Shown: positions 42,917 to 52,005 of the stretch, one piece after another | Numbering within the stretch: the first letter of the stretch is position 1 | Layout of the letters: every line of letters begins with the position of its first letter | Source: Tenacibaculum sp. M341 | GTDB taxonomy: Bacteria > Bacteroidota > Bacteroidia > Flavobacteriales > Flavobacteriaceae | Direction of reading: 5' to 3' | Length of the DNA: 64,000 bases | NCBI RefSeq assembly: GCF_004337695.1 | Contig: NZ_SJXJ01000002.1 | Span: 186,001 to 250,000 of the forward strand | Notes under the pieces: generated by a model | Told to the model about the DNA's origin: nothing | The model's database searches: none | The model's input: the letters and a program-made list of their open reading frames with translations, nothing else | Program-made: the position numbers and the translations under genes

Positions 42917-43816
42917 ATGAATTTTCTAGGTTTTAAAACATTAGCAGTAGTGTCTACAAGTATGTTAATGGTAAGTTGTTTCTCACAAGAGGAGAAAAAG
43001 CAAAAAACACCGACAACAATTACAAAACAAGTAAAGATGGATAAAAAAGATTTAAAAAGTTTAGCAGTAAATGCACAAAAAGCATTTTTTAAGGATTATA
43101 GCGTTGAAGGAATAAAGAAGTATTTTACCGAAAATTATATTCAGCACAATCCACATGTACCAACAGGTATTGAACCTGTAATTGGTTTTTTACCAGTATT
43201 AGAAAAAGCAAAAACAACAAGTAAAACTCATCGTTTATTTCAAGATGGAGACTTTATTGTGATGCATAATACATATGATAATGCAGAGGCGTTTGGAGCA
43301 CCTGAAGTAGTAACTTTTGATGTTTGGAGAATGGAAGATGGAAAAGTAGCTGAACATTGGGATAATATTTCTCCAATTGTAAAAGAAACAGTTAGTGGGC
43401 GTTCTCAGTTTGATGGTCCAACTGAAGTTAAAGATGTAGAAAAAACAGCAGAGAATAAGCAGTTGGTAAAGAATTTTGTAGATGATATTCTTTTTGGGAA
43501 AAATCCAAATAAGATAACTGATTACATTAGTACAGAACAATACCATCAACACAATGTAGCTATTGAAGATGGTTTGGCTGGTTTAGGAAAAGCAATCGAT
43601 TATTTAGTTTCTCAAAACGATATGTTTATTTACAAGAAAGTACACAAAGTTTTAGGTGAAGGAAATTTTGTATTAACCATGAGTGAGGGAGAGTGGCATG
43701 GGAAGCCTCAGTCTTTTTATGATCTTTTCAGAATAGAAGATAACAAGATTGTTGAGCATTGGGATATTATTGAAGAAATTCCTTCAGAAATGGCTCATAC
43801 TAACGGTAAATTCTAA
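42917..43816 (+). CDS. Lipoprotein with two SnoaL/NTF2-like domains
   Basis: 299 residues. A lipoprotein signal peptide (LMVSC, Cys21) precedes two homologous SnoaL-like domains: about 45-155 (YIQHNPHVPTGI, HWDNISP) and about 180-290 (YHQHNVAIEDG, EHWDIIEEIPS). Each half has the QHN and EHWD pairs typical of the family. A stretch of about 25 residues joins the halves. A periplasmic or outer-membrane ligand-binding or hydrolytic role is likely, but the substrate is unknown. Follows the AraC regulator on the same strand with its own -7 box. Confidence 0.85.
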   Translation: MNFLGFKTLAVVSTSMLMVSCFSQEEKKQKTPTTITKQVKMDKKDLKSLAVNAQKAFFKDYSVEGIKKYFTENYIQHNPHVPTGIEPVIGFLPVLEKAKTTSKTHRLFQDGDFIVMHNTYDNAEAFGAPEVVTFDVWRMEDGKVAEHWDNISPIVKETVSGRSQFDGPTEVKDVEKTAENKQLVKNFVDDILFGKNPNKITDYISTEQYHQHNVAIEDGLAGLGKAIDYLVSQNDMFIYKKVHKVLGEGNFVLTMSEGEWHGKPQSFYDLFRIEDNKIVEHWDIIEEIPSEMAHTNGKF

Positions 43817-43844
43817 TAATAAGAATTGAATATTATATATAGTT

Positions 43845-43882
43845 AAAAAGCAGCTTTCATAATGTTATGTTAGCTGCTTTTT
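43845..43882. terminator. Bidirectional terminator between the SnoaL-like gene and rsmG
   Basis: A perfect 11-bp stem AAAAAGCAGCT (43845-43855) with AGCTGCTTTTT (43872-43882) over a 16-nt loop lies between convergent genes. The A/T ends give U-tracts on both strands. Confidence 0.88.
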
Positions 43883-43883
43883 A

Positions 43884-44513
43884 TTATCCTTTATATTTTA
43901 TAGGCAAATGCACTACCTTTTTTGTTTCAAAAAAGTCTTCTTCAAAATATTTTGGTAAGTCATAAATAGTGGCACTTGGAAATTTAGCAAGTTCTTCAGT
44001 TAAATCACCACCTTTTAAATATAGAATACCATTTTTAAGTTCATGATTTTGTTTCTTTTGAACTTTGTTTTTTATCCATCTGTGAAAAGTTTCCATTTGA
44101 GCAACAGCTCTACTCACAATAAAGTCATAAGTTTCATCAACTTCCTCAACTCTTCCATGAGTGGTTTTTACATTTTCTAATCCTAAACCTTCTACAACTT
44201 CATTTACTACTTTTATTTTTTTTCCAATAGAATCTACTAAATGAAACTTTGTTTCAGGAAATAAAATTGCTAATGGAATTCCAGGGAAACCACCGCCAGT
44301 TCCTACATCCATTACAGAAGTTCCCGGATTGAAACGCATTACTTTTGCGATTCCTAATGAATGTAAAACGTGTCTTAAGTAAAGTTCATCTATGTCTTTT
44401 CTAGATACCACGTTTATCTTTAAATTCCAGTCTTCGTAAAGTTCTTGTAAAAGTGAAAACTTATGTAGTTGATCATCACTTAAATCAGAAAAATATTTTT
44501 TTATTATCTCCAT
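43884..44513 (-). CDS. rsmG: 16S rRNA (guanine(527)-N(7))-methyltransferase
   Basis: 209 residues. SAM-binding motif VMDVGTGGGFPGIPLAILFP, then LVDSIGKKIKVV and the SRAVA motif. RsmG methylates G527 in the 16S decoding region. Full length for the family. A TATTTTTG -7 box lies 20 bp upstream, giving a short leader. Confidence 0.96.
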   Translation of the reverse strand: MEIIKKYFSDLSDDQLHKFSLLQELYEDWNLKINVVSRKDIDELYLRHVLHSLGIAKVMRFNPGTSVMDVGTGGGFPGIPLAILFPETKFHLVDSIGKKIKVVNEVVEGLGLENVKTTHGRVEEVDETYDFIVSRAVAQMETFHRWIKNKVQKKQNHELKNGILYLKGGDLTEELAKFPSATIYDLPKYFEEDFFETKKVVHLPIKYKG

Positions 44514-44532
44514 ATAACCTCTATTGCATTTG

Positions 44533-44540
44533 CAAAAATA
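44533..44540 (-). promoter_or_regulatory. Candidate -7 box (TATTTTTG) of rsmG
   Basis: TATTTTTG on the minus strand, 20 bp upstream of the rsmG start at 44513. Same box and similar spacing as lpxH, apbE and the aspartic protease gene. Confidence 0.42.
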
Positions 44541-44652
44541 CTAACAATTATTAGTAGTAGAATTATAACATTTTAATAATTATCGTTAAAAACAATCGTT
44601 AGGGTTACAATATAATTCAAAAACACTTATTTTTACCTCTTTAAATTAAAGC

Positions 44653-45744
44653 ATGAAAACAATTAAATTCTCAAGAGTAGATAAAGCAAAATTCTTTAGA
44701 ACTTTAAACAAAAGAGTTAATAACTACTTTAAAGAAAACAATATAAAACGTACAGGTAACTGGAAACTGTACATCAAGGCAATCATTATGTTTGCTTTAT
44801 TTTTAGCTCCTTTCGTAGTGATTTTAACAGTGGATATGCCTCAATGGCTACAGTTATTATTGACAGTGGTAATTGGAATAGGAATGGCAGGAGTTGGAAT
44901 GAATGTAATGCATGACAGTAATCACGAGTCTTTTTCTAGTAAAAAGTGGGTGAATAATTTGATGGGAAGTAGTATGTATATACTTGCTGGTAATGTTTAT
45001 AACTGGAAAGTTCAGCATAATGTATTGCACCATACGTATACAAATATTCAAGATCATGATGAAGATATTGATGCAGGTAGAATTATTCGATTTTCAAAGC
45101 ATGCGAAATGGTTACCAATTCACAAATATCAAAAATATTATTCACCAATATTATATGGACTTTTAACTATTAACTGGGCAATTACCACAGATTTTAAACA
45201 AATGCATCGTTATTTGAAAAGAAAGCTTTCGTATGGTAAATTTCCGAATCCAAAAGTAGAGTGGACAAAATTAATTGTTTCTAAGGTAGCATATTATGCA
45301 CTATGGGTTGTATTGCCAATTATGATTTTAAATATTGCTTGGTGGAAAGTTCTTATTGGTTTTTTTGTAATGCATTATACAGCTGGTATTATATTAAGTT
45401 TTGTATTCCAATTAGCACATATAGTACCTAAAACAGAGATGCCTTTACCTGATGAGTCTGGAAATATGAAAAATACATGGGCAATTCATCAATTGTATAC
45501 CACTACTAATTTTGCGCCAAAAAACTGGTTTATCAATTTTTATACAGGTGGATTAAATCACCAAGTAGAACATCATATTTTTCCGAATATATCACATATT
45601 CATTATGATAAAATAGCAAAAATAGTTAAAGAAACAGCGTTAGAATTTAATTTACCTTATCACGAATATAAGACAACAAGAAGAGCAATAATTGAGCATT
45701 TAAAGCATATTGCAGAACTTGGAAAAAAACCACAACTAGCATAA
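44653..45744 (+). CDS. Membrane fatty acid desaturase
   Basis: 363 residues. Three histidine boxes characteristic of membrane di-iron desaturases: HDSNHES, HNVLHH and QVEHHIFP; the last is of the front-end (delta-5/6) type with Q in place of the first His. About four TM segments. Introduces double bonds into acyl chains. The aminotransferase gene starts 12 bp downstream and may be co-transcribed. Confidence 0.9.
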   Translation: MKTIKFSRVDKAKFFRTLNKRVNNYFKENNIKRTGNWKLYIKAIIMFALFLAPFVVILTVDMPQWLQLLLTVVIGIGMAGVGMNVMHDSNHESFSSKKWVNNLMGSSMYILAGNVYNWKVQHNVLHHTYTNIQDHDEDIDAGRIIRFSKHAKWLPIHKYQKYYSPILYGLLTINWAITTDFKQMHRYLKRKLSYGKFPNPKVEWTKLIVSKVAYYALWVVLPIMILNIAWWKVLIGFFVMHYTAGIILSFVFQLAHIVPKTEMPLPDESGNMKNTWAIHQLYTTTNFAPKNWFINFYTGGLNHQVEHHIFPNISHIHYDKIAKIVKETALEFNLPYHEYKTTRRAIIEHLKHIAELGKKPQLA

Positions 45745-45756
45745 TTTAACAAAACA

Positions 45757-46944
45757 ATGTCAGAAGCATTATCTAACAGGATTAAAAGTTTACCTGTATC
45801 GCAAACTTTAGCAATGGCAGCTAAAGCAAGAGAATTAAAGAATCAAGGAAAAGATATTATTAGTTTAAGTTTGGGAGAGCCAGACTTTAATACTCCTGAT
45901 TTTATTAAAGATTCAGCAGTAGAAGCAATTAATCAAAATTTTAATTCATATACACCTGTTGATGGGTATGTAGAGTTAAAAGAAGCTATTTGCACTAAAT
46001 TTAAGAGAGATAATAATTTAACGTATACGCCTAGTCAAATTGTAGTTTCTACAGGAGCAAAACAGTCAATAGCAAATGTAGCTCAGGTTTTATTAAACCC
46101 TGGAGATGAGGTTTTATTACCTGCTCCATATTGGGTAAGCTATTCTGCAATAGCTACTTTATGTGAGGCTAAGTTTGTAGAGATTCCTTCTTCTATTGAT
46201 AATGATTTTAAAATTACTCCAGCGCAATTAGAGGAATCAATTACTCCTAAAACTAAGATGATATTCTTTAACTCTCCAAATAACCCTAGTGGAACAATTT
46301 ACACAGAGGAAGAGTATAGAGCATTGGCAAAGGTTTTAGAAAAGTATCCAGATATTTATATTCTTTCTGATGAAATTTATGAGCATATTAATTATGGAGC
46401 AAAGCCTTTTAGTTTTGCAGCTATTGAGAGTATGTTTGATAGAACAATTACTGTTAACGGATTAGCAAAAGCTTTTGCTATGACAGGTTGGAGAATTGGT
46501 TTTATAGGAGCGCCAGAATGGATTGCTAAAGCATGTACAAAAATGCAAGGTCAAATTACTTCTGGAACTAATTGTATTGCTCAGCGTGCTGCAATTACAG
46601 CGGTTTCTGCTGATCCTTCAAAAGTACAATATATGGTTGATGAGTTTAGATCGAGAAGAGATATTGTATTAGATTTATTAGGTAAGATAGATGGATTTAA
46701 ATTAAATGTGCCAAATGGAGCTTTTTATATTTTTCCAGATATTTCTGCATTCTTCGGAAAAACCATCCGTAATAAAGAGATTAAGAATGCTAGCGACTTT
46801 TCTATGTTGTTATTAGAAGAAGCAAATGTTGCTACTGTAACAGGAGATGCATTTGGAGCACCTAACTGTATTCGTATGTCATATGCGGCTTCAGAATTAC
46901 AACTAAGAGAAGCGGTAAAGCGTATTAAAGAAGTTGTAAGCTAG
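45757..46944 (+). CDS. PLP-dependent aminotransferase, class I (aspartate aminotransferase-like)
   Basis: 395 residues. Fold-type I motifs: SLGEPDFNTP, PAPYWVSY, NSPNNPSGT, SDEIYEH and the Lys-containing NGLAKAFAMTGWRIGF. Sequence and length fit aspartate/prephenate aminotransferases (AspC/AspB type Ib). Substrate preference not fixed from sequence. Terminated by the perfect palindrome that follows. Confidence 0.93.
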   Translation: MSEALSNRIKSLPVSQTLAMAAKARELKNQGKDIISLSLGEPDFNTPDFIKDSAVEAINQNFNSYTPVDGYVELKEAICTKFKRDNNLTYTPSQIVVSTGAKQSIANVAQVLLNPGDEVLLPAPYWVSYSAIATLCEAKFVEIPSSIDNDFKITPAQLEESITPKTKMIFFNSPNNPSGTIYTEEEYRALAKVLEKYPDIYILSDEIYEHINYGAKPFSFAAIESMFDRTITVNGLAKAFAMTGWRIGFIGAPEWIAKACTKMQGQITSGTNCIAQRAAITAVSADPSKVQYMVDEFRSRRDIVLDLLGKIDGFKLNVPNGAFYIFPDISAFFGKTIRNKEIKNASDFSMLLLEEANVATVTGDAFGAPNCIRMSYAASELQLREAVKRIKEVVS

Positions 46945-46962
46945 TAAAAGCTAAAAACGATA

Positions 46963-47002
46963 AAAAAAAGCTGTTTTAATGATCATTAAAACAGCTTTTT
47001 TT
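46963..47002. terminator. Perfect 40-bp palindrome, bidirectional terminator
   Basis: The two arms (46963-46982 and 46983-47002) are fully complementary, centred on GATC, with A-tracts and T-tracts at the ends. The right end overlaps the stop codon of the rhomboid gene (47001-47003). It serves both the aminotransferase and the rhomboid transcript. Confidence 0.9.
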
Positions 47003-47846
47003 ATGAATTTGATTTATTGGATAATTCATCTAGTTTACGTTTGTCTTTTTTCGATAAACTATCGTATCCTTTTTTGTTGATTTTATCTAATATTTTATTG
47101 AGTTCATTTTCTTTGTTTACTTTATCTTCATTGTATTTATCGTCAATAGTTACATATCCTTTGGATTTTGTAAAAAGGTTAGAAACGATAAGAAAACTAG
47201 GTTTTGTAATTATTAAATATAGAAAAATACTAGAAGGAATAACAATAAGAGCTATGGGGAAATAATTCGTAACTAAAATGGATGGCTGTAATAAAATGGC
47301 AAATAGTAATCCAAAAATTCCTCCTCCTAAATGTGCTTCGTGTCCAATATTATCTTTTTGATTCTTGATGCCATAGATAGAGTATAAAACAAAGATAATT
47401 CCGTATAACCAACCTGGTATTTGAATAGGAAGAAATATAAAACCAACTTCAATTTTGGGGAATAATCCAATAGCAGCAAAAACTAGTCCGCTTACAGCTC
47501 CAGAAGCTCCTACAGCACTATAGTCTGGATGATTTTTATGAATAAAAAGAGCAAAAATGTTACCTCCAATTAAGCTTGTAAAGTATAATAGTGAAAAAAG
47601 AACAGGGCCTAAATAGTTTTCTAGATTGTAGCTAAATAGATATAATGTTACAATATTAAAAGAAAAATGTATCCAGTTAATGTGTAAAAAGCCAGAGGTA
47701 ATTAATCTCTTATAGTCTTTTTTATTTAGAATTTCATTTACTCTGAAAGAAAAGGTATTTAAAAAGTTTCTTTCCTTTAAGCCTTTATAAGTGAAGATTG
47801 TATTAGTGATGATTAATGTTAAAGTAGCAATTCCGACTTTTTCCAT
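47001..47846 (-). CDS. Rhomboid family intramembrane serine protease
   Basis: 281 residues. Rhomboid core with about six TM segments: the HINWIHFSFN loop, GASGAVSGLVF (catalytic Ser) and GHEAHLGGG (catalytic His). A charged C-terminal tail (about 230-281, Lys/Asp/Asn-rich) extends into the cytosol. Cleaves membrane substrates; those of Bacteroidota members are mostly unknown. Its stop codon sits inside the terminator palindrome. Confidence 0.92.
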   Translation of the reverse strand: MEKVGIATLTLIITNTIFTYKGLKERNFLNTFSFRVNEILNKKDYKRLITSGFLHINWIHFSFNIVTLYLFSYNLENYLGPVLFSLLYFTSLIGGNIFALFIHKNHPDYSAVGASGAVSGLVFAAIGLFPKIEVGFIFLPIQIPGWLYGIIFVLYSIYGIKNQKDNIGHEAHLGGGIFGLLFAILLQPSILVTNYFPIALIVIPSSIFLYLIITKPSFLIVSNLFTKSKGYVTIDDKYNEDKVNKENELNKILDKINKKGYDSLSKKDKRKLDELSNKSNS

Positions 47847-47900
47847 AATTTAAAATTTAATCATAGCAAATAATAATTTGCTTGTTTTTAAGCAAAACTA

Positions 47901-47939
47901 ATAAAAATAAAAGAGCAACCTCCAATGAGATTGCTCTTT
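47901..47939 (-). terminator. Intrinsic terminator of the pruA gene
   Basis: AAAGAGCAACCTC (47910-47922) pairs with GAGATTGCTCTTT (47927-47939) with one mismatch and a 4-nt loop. The A-rich flank (47901-47910) gives a U-rich tail on the minus strand, 31 bp after the pruA stop. Confidence 0.8.
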
Positions 47940-47969
47940 AAAATTTTATAAGACTCTGTAAAAATTATC

Positions 47970-49595
47970 CTATCCTAAAAATGGATAACGATAATCTACT
48001 GGAGAAACAAAAGTTTCTTTTATTAATCTTGGAGATACCCAACGTAATAAGTTTTGAGCAGAACCTGCTTTGTCATTTGTTCCTGAAGCTCTAGCACCAC
48101 CAAAAGGTTGTTGACCTACAACAGCTCCTGTTGGCTTATCGTTAATGTAGAAATTACCTGCACAGTTTTCTAAAGCTTTTGTAGCTTCTGCTATAGCATA
48201 TCTATCAGTAGAGAAAATAGCACCTGTTAATGCATACTCAGAAGTACCATCAACTAACTGTAATGTTTCAGCCCAATCTTTATCTTCATAAACATAAATA
48301 GTAACCACAGGACCAAATAATTCAGTTTCCATAGTTGTATATTTAGGATTTGTTGTTAAAATTACAGTAGGCTCAATAAAGTAACCTTTTGATTTGTCAT
48401 AGTTACCACCAGCAATAATTTCAGCATCAGCGTCACTTTTTGCAGCATCTATATATTTAGCTAACTTATCAAAAGAACCTTCGTGAATAACAGCAGTTAT
48501 AAAGTTGCTCATATCTTCAGGAGATCCCATTTTGAAAGAAGCAACATCTTCTTTAACAAACTCTAAAACGTCGTTTGCAATTGATTTAGGTAAATATACT
48601 CTTGAAGCAGCAGAACATTTTTGTCCTTGGAATTCAAAAGCTCCACGAGAAATTCCTGTTGCAACTTGCTTAGGATTTGCAGATGGATGCGCTACAATAA
48701 AGTCTTTACCACCAGTTTCTCCTACGATTCTTGGGTATGTTTTGTAAGTGTGAATGTTTTCACCAATCTTCTTCCATAACTCTTTAAATACAAAAGTAGA
48801 TCCTGTAAAGTGTAAACCAGCAAAATCTGGAGAAGATAAAACTACGTCAGTAATCTCAACTGGATCACCATAAATAACGTTAATTACTCCGTCAGGAACA
48901 CCAGCTTCTTTAAACACGTCAATAATTACTTGAGCAGAAAAAATTTGACTATCAGAAGGTTTCCATACAACAGTGTTACCCATCATAGCTGCAGATGCAG
49001 GTAAATTAGCTGCAATTGCAGTAAAGTTAAAAGGAGTAATAGCATATACAAATCCTTCTAATGGTCTGTACTCAACACGATTCCAAATTCCATCATCAGA
49101 ATTAGGTTGTTCGTTATAAATATCAGACATATATTCTACGTTAAAACGTAAAAAGTCAATTAATTCACAAGCAGCATCAATTTCTGCTTGGTGTATAGTT
49201 TTAGATTGTGCAATCATTGTTGCAGCATTAATTCTAGCTCTATAAGGACCAGCAATTAATTCAGCAGCTTTTAAAAAGATAGCTGCACGTTGTTCCCATG
49301 GCATTTGTGCCCAATCTTTGCGAGCTTCTAAAGCAGCATCAATAGCTTTTTGAGCATGACCTTTGTCTCCAACATGATAAGTACCAACAACATGTTGATG
49401 ATCGTGAGGAGGAGTCATGTTTTTAGTGTTTCCTGTTCTTATTTCTTCGTTTCCAATGTACATAGGTACATCTACAGATCCGTTAAAATAAGCTTTATAT
49501 TGTTTAGAAACATCTTCTCTTTCTTGAGACCCAGGAGCATACCCTTTTACTGGTTCATTTATTGCTACAGGTACATTGAAAAATCCTTTTCCCAT
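47970..49595 (-). CDS. pruA: L-glutamate gamma-semialdehyde dehydrogenase
   Basis: 541 residues, stand-alone P5C dehydrogenase. Active-site motifs: FQGQKCSAASRVYL (catalytic Cys), VGETGGKDF (Glu), FNFTAIAANLP and KPTGAVVGQQPFGG near the C-terminus. Oxidises glutamate-gamma-semialdehyde (from proline or ornithine) to glutamate with NAD+. A TACATTTG box is upstream; the proline dehydrogenase partner is not in this window. Confidence 0.95.
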   Translation of the reverse strand: MGKGFFNVPVAINEPVKGYAPGSQEREDVSKQYKAYFNGSVDVPMYIGNEEIRTGNTKNMTPPHDHQHVVGTYHVGDKGHAQKAIDAALEARKDWAQMPWEQRAAIFLKAAELIAGPYRARINAATMIAQSKTIHQAEIDAACELIDFLRFNVEYMSDIYNEQPNSDDGIWNRVEYRPLEGFVYAITPFNFTAIAANLPASAAMMGNTVVWKPSDSQIFSAQVIIDVFKEAGVPDGVINVIYGDPVEITDVVLSSPDFAGLHFTGSTFVFKELWKKIGENIHTYKTYPRIVGETGGKDFIVAHPSANPKQVATGISRGAFEFQGQKCSAASRVYLPKSIANDVLEFVKEDVASFKMGSPEDMSNFITAVIHEGSFDKLAKYIDAAKSDADAEIIAGGNYDKSKGYFIEPTVILTTNPKYTTMETELFGPVVTIYVYEDKDWAETLQLVDGTSEYALTGAIFSTDRYAIAEATKALENCAGNFYINDKPTGAVVGQQPFGGARASGTNDKAGSAQNLLRWVSPRLIKETFVSPVDYRYPFLG

Positions 49596-49633
49596 GGTTG
49601 TCTGTTTATTTTTTATTGATAATTTTGGTTTTA

Positions 49634-49641
49634 CAAATGTA
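49634..49641 (-). promoter_or_regulatory. Candidate -7 box (TACATTTG) of pruA
   Basis: An exact TAnnTTTG match on the minus strand 39 bp upstream of the pruA ATG at 49595. The -33 element is not clear. Confidence 0.4.
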
Positions 49642-49723
49642 CAATTTTAAGACGGTTTTTGTAAAGTTTGTTATTGACTTACAACTATTATGATTGTATA
49701 ATTATAAATCTAAACAAAAATAC

Positions 49724-50398
49724 ATGTGTACAGTAAGTTATTTACCTCTTGGAGATGCTGATTTTATACTTACTTCTAATAGAGATGAAAATCCTAAAAG
49801 AAAAACTTTAGCACCACAAGAATATAACGATGAAGGTGTGTTATTAACTTATCCAAAAGATGAAGTTGCTGGCGGAACTTGGATTGGCTTGAGTGAAAAA
49901 AAGCGTTTGATTTGTTTGTTGAATGGAGGGTTAAAAAATCATGTTAGAGCCAAAAGTTATCGTTTAAGTAGAGGAGTGATAGTTAAGCAGTTTTTAAAAG
50001 TAGGTGGAGTAGTAGCTTATGCAAAAGAAATAGATTTAAATAATATTGAGCCTTTTACAATTGTATTGGTCGATTGGGAGGATCAATTAAAAGTGTATGA
50101 ATTGGTTTGGACAGGAATTGAAAAAAGATTTCAAGAATTAGAAAACAAACCGCATATTTGGTCTAGTAGTACCTTGTATACAGAAGAAATGAAGCAATTA
50201 AGAAGTAATTGGTTTTCTGATTGGTTGTTGGATAGAGAAGAATTTTTACAACAAGATATTGTAGCTTTTCATTCTGATGATACTATTGGAACAACTGATA
50301 CTTCTTTAAAGATGAAAAGAGAGCGTGTAGAAACTGTTAGTATTACTTCTGTTGTAAAGAAAAAAGAAAAAGTTTCAATGGAATATTTAGACTTTTAA
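49724..50398 (+). CDS. NRDE family protein (TANGO2-like)
   Basis: About 224 residues from the ATG at 49724; a TTG start ten codons earlier is rejected because the family begins Met-Cys and the Cys2 in MCTVSYLPLG would be the N-terminal nucleophile. The NRDE signature SNRDENP follows, then GGTWIGL. The NRDE/TANGO2 group has an Ntn-hydrolase-like fold and has been linked to heme trafficking in eukaryotes; the bacterial role is unknown. Confidence 0.88.
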   Translation: MCTVSYLPLGDADFILTSNRDENPKRKTLAPQEYNDEGVLLTYPKDEVAGGTWIGLSEKKRLICLLNGGLKNHVRAKSYRLSRGVIVKQFLKVGGVVAYAKEIDLNNIEPFTIVLVDWEDQLKVYELVWTGIEKRFQELENKPHIWSSSTLYTEEMKQLRSNWFSDWLLDREEFLQQDIVAFHSDDTIGTTDTSLKMKRERVETVSITSVVKKKEKVSMEYLDF

Positions 50399-50470
50399 AC
50401 ACAACACAAAATTCAAAGCGTAGATAATTATCCAGCTCAGAGATCTAAAATGTAAAGTTTAAAACAATCA

Positions 50471-51568
50471 TTAATACATTGCTAACCCAACTATAGAAAT
50501 TATAATGATTGTGAATACCATTAAAATTGAAAATATAAAATTAATTGTAAAAAACTTTACAAGTGTTTTAAACCATTTTTGTTTGTAAAACCTTTTCATA
50601 GCGATGAACAAATAGATAAGAAAAGAAATAGAAAAGGTTTGTAAAATACTTACTGTTTTAAATGTGGTAAAAAATCGGACAAACAATAATGCTGTTAAAA
50701 TAATAAAGCATACGGTTTGAATATGAAATGTAAATACCAAATGTTCCACATATGTATAGCCTCTTCTTACATAGAGTAATTTCAGAAATAAAGCTAATAT
50801 AGGTAAAAGGATAAGTAAAGCTATTGAAATATAAGAGATAAGATGATCGTTGAATTTTTCTTGTTCACCATTTTTATCAAAAAAACTATTGATTACTCCA
50901 GCTCTAGAATACCAAAATCGGTTTGAAAAGCTTTTCTCAAAATTTAATTTTTCTAAGGCTTCATCTGTAGACATTCTTGGATGCTCTCTTTGAAATTTTA
51001 TAAAAGAATTAATGTTGTCATTGTCTGCAAATGTTAGTTTAAAGCTTTTTAATTCTTTATTTAGTGCAATAGAATCTTGTACTCTTGTTATCGAATCATT
51101 TTTTATTAACTGCTGTAAAGAATCTGTTTTCTTTTGAGCTTTTTCCAGTTCGGTAAAAATAGCATCTCTGATATCTTTCTCACTATTTTCTTTTTTTACA
51201 GCGACTTTAGTTTCGTTTAATTCTTTATATTTTTTATGAGTCTTTAAAATACCAACCACTAAAAAGAAAAGAATAGACATGGTAATGTAAAAGCGAAATG
51301 GATTTGTATACCTAGCTCTTTTACCTTCAATATAATCTTTAGAGACCTTCCCAGGTTTAAAGAGTAAAGGAAAAATGGTTCTCCAAAATTTAGCATCCCA
51401 AGAAAAAAAACTAGCGAATACTTCTCTGATAAAGGTGCTAAATGTAATTTTTTTATTATTTGCTTTCTGTCCACAGTTTGGACAAAAAACTTCATTTCCT
51501 GTAAAAGGATGTCCACAGTTTAAACACGCAATTTCTTTAATTTTTGGTTGCTTTTTTCTCTTAATCAT
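50471..51568 (-). CDS. DUF3667 membrane protein with zinc ribbon
   Basis: 365 residues. An N-terminal zinc ribbon CLNCGHPFTGNEVFCPNCGQ (two CxxC knuckles) precedes a conserved amphipathic segment (KPGKVSKDYIEGKRARYTNP) and about five TM segments, interrupted by a coiled-coil-like insertion (about 115-200). The family function is unknown. The start codon overlaps the apaG stop by 1 nt (TAATG), so translation is coupled. Confidence 0.88.
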   Translation of the reverse strand: MIKRKKQPKIKEIACLNCGHPFTGNEVFCPNCGQKANNKKITFSTFIREVFASFFSWDAKFWRTIFPLLFKPGKVSKDYIEGKRARYTNPFRFYITMSILFFLVVGILKTHKKYKELNETKVAVKKENSEKDIRDAIFTELEKAQKKTDSLQQLIKNDSITRVQDSIALNKELKSFKLTFADNDNINSFIKFQREHPRMSTDEALEKLNFEKSFSNRFWYSRAGVINSFFDKNGEQEKFNDHLISYISIALLILLPILALFLKLLYVRRGYTYVEHLVFTFHIQTVCFIILTALLFVRFFTTFKTVSILQTFSISFLIYLFIAMKRFYKQKWFKTLVKFFTINFIFSILMVFTIIIISIVGLAMY

Positions 51569-51954
51569 TAGTTTAGTGATGGAGTAGTATTTAGTTGAAA
51601 AGTTGGTATAGTGGCAAAAAATGATTGATTGTTTTCTATATCAACCATTCGATATTTTCCTTTCATAGCACCTGTAGATGACAATAAAAAACAATTAGAA
51701 GTGTAATTATATTCTTCTTGAGGTTTTAAAACAGGAGTTTGTCCTACAACGCCTTTTCCCTCTACATATTCAGTGTCATTTAATGCGTCTAAAATAGTCC
51801 AAAAACGATCTGTTAATTGAACTGTTTTTTCTGAAAAGTTTTTAATAGAAATAAAGTAACTGAAGGCGTAGTATTGCATGTAGCCTCTGTACATGGTACC
51901 GTTATATGTAGTTTTTACAGTAATTTTAATTCCCTTTGTTACTTGCTCAACCAT
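51568..51954 (-). CDS. apaG: ApaG/DUF525 protein
   Basis: 128 residues, single FnIII-like DUF525 domain: FSYFISIKNFSEKTVQLTDR, GKGVVGQTPVLKPQEEYNYT and STGAMKGKYRMV. Soluble; implicated in Co2+ resistance and protein binding in other bacteria, but the biochemical role is unclear. Coupled to the DUF3667 gene. Confidence 0.92.
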   Translation of the reverse strand: MVEQVTKGIKITVKTTYNGTMYRGYMQYYAFSYFISIKNFSEKTVQLTDRFWTILDALNDTEYVEGKGVVGQTPVLKPQEEYNYTSNCFLLSSTGAMKGKYRMVDIENNQSFFATIPTFQLNTTPSLN

Positions 51955-52005
51955 AAATTAAATTTATAAAAAAAAGATAACAACGTTGTATTGTTCGTTA
52001 AAAAA

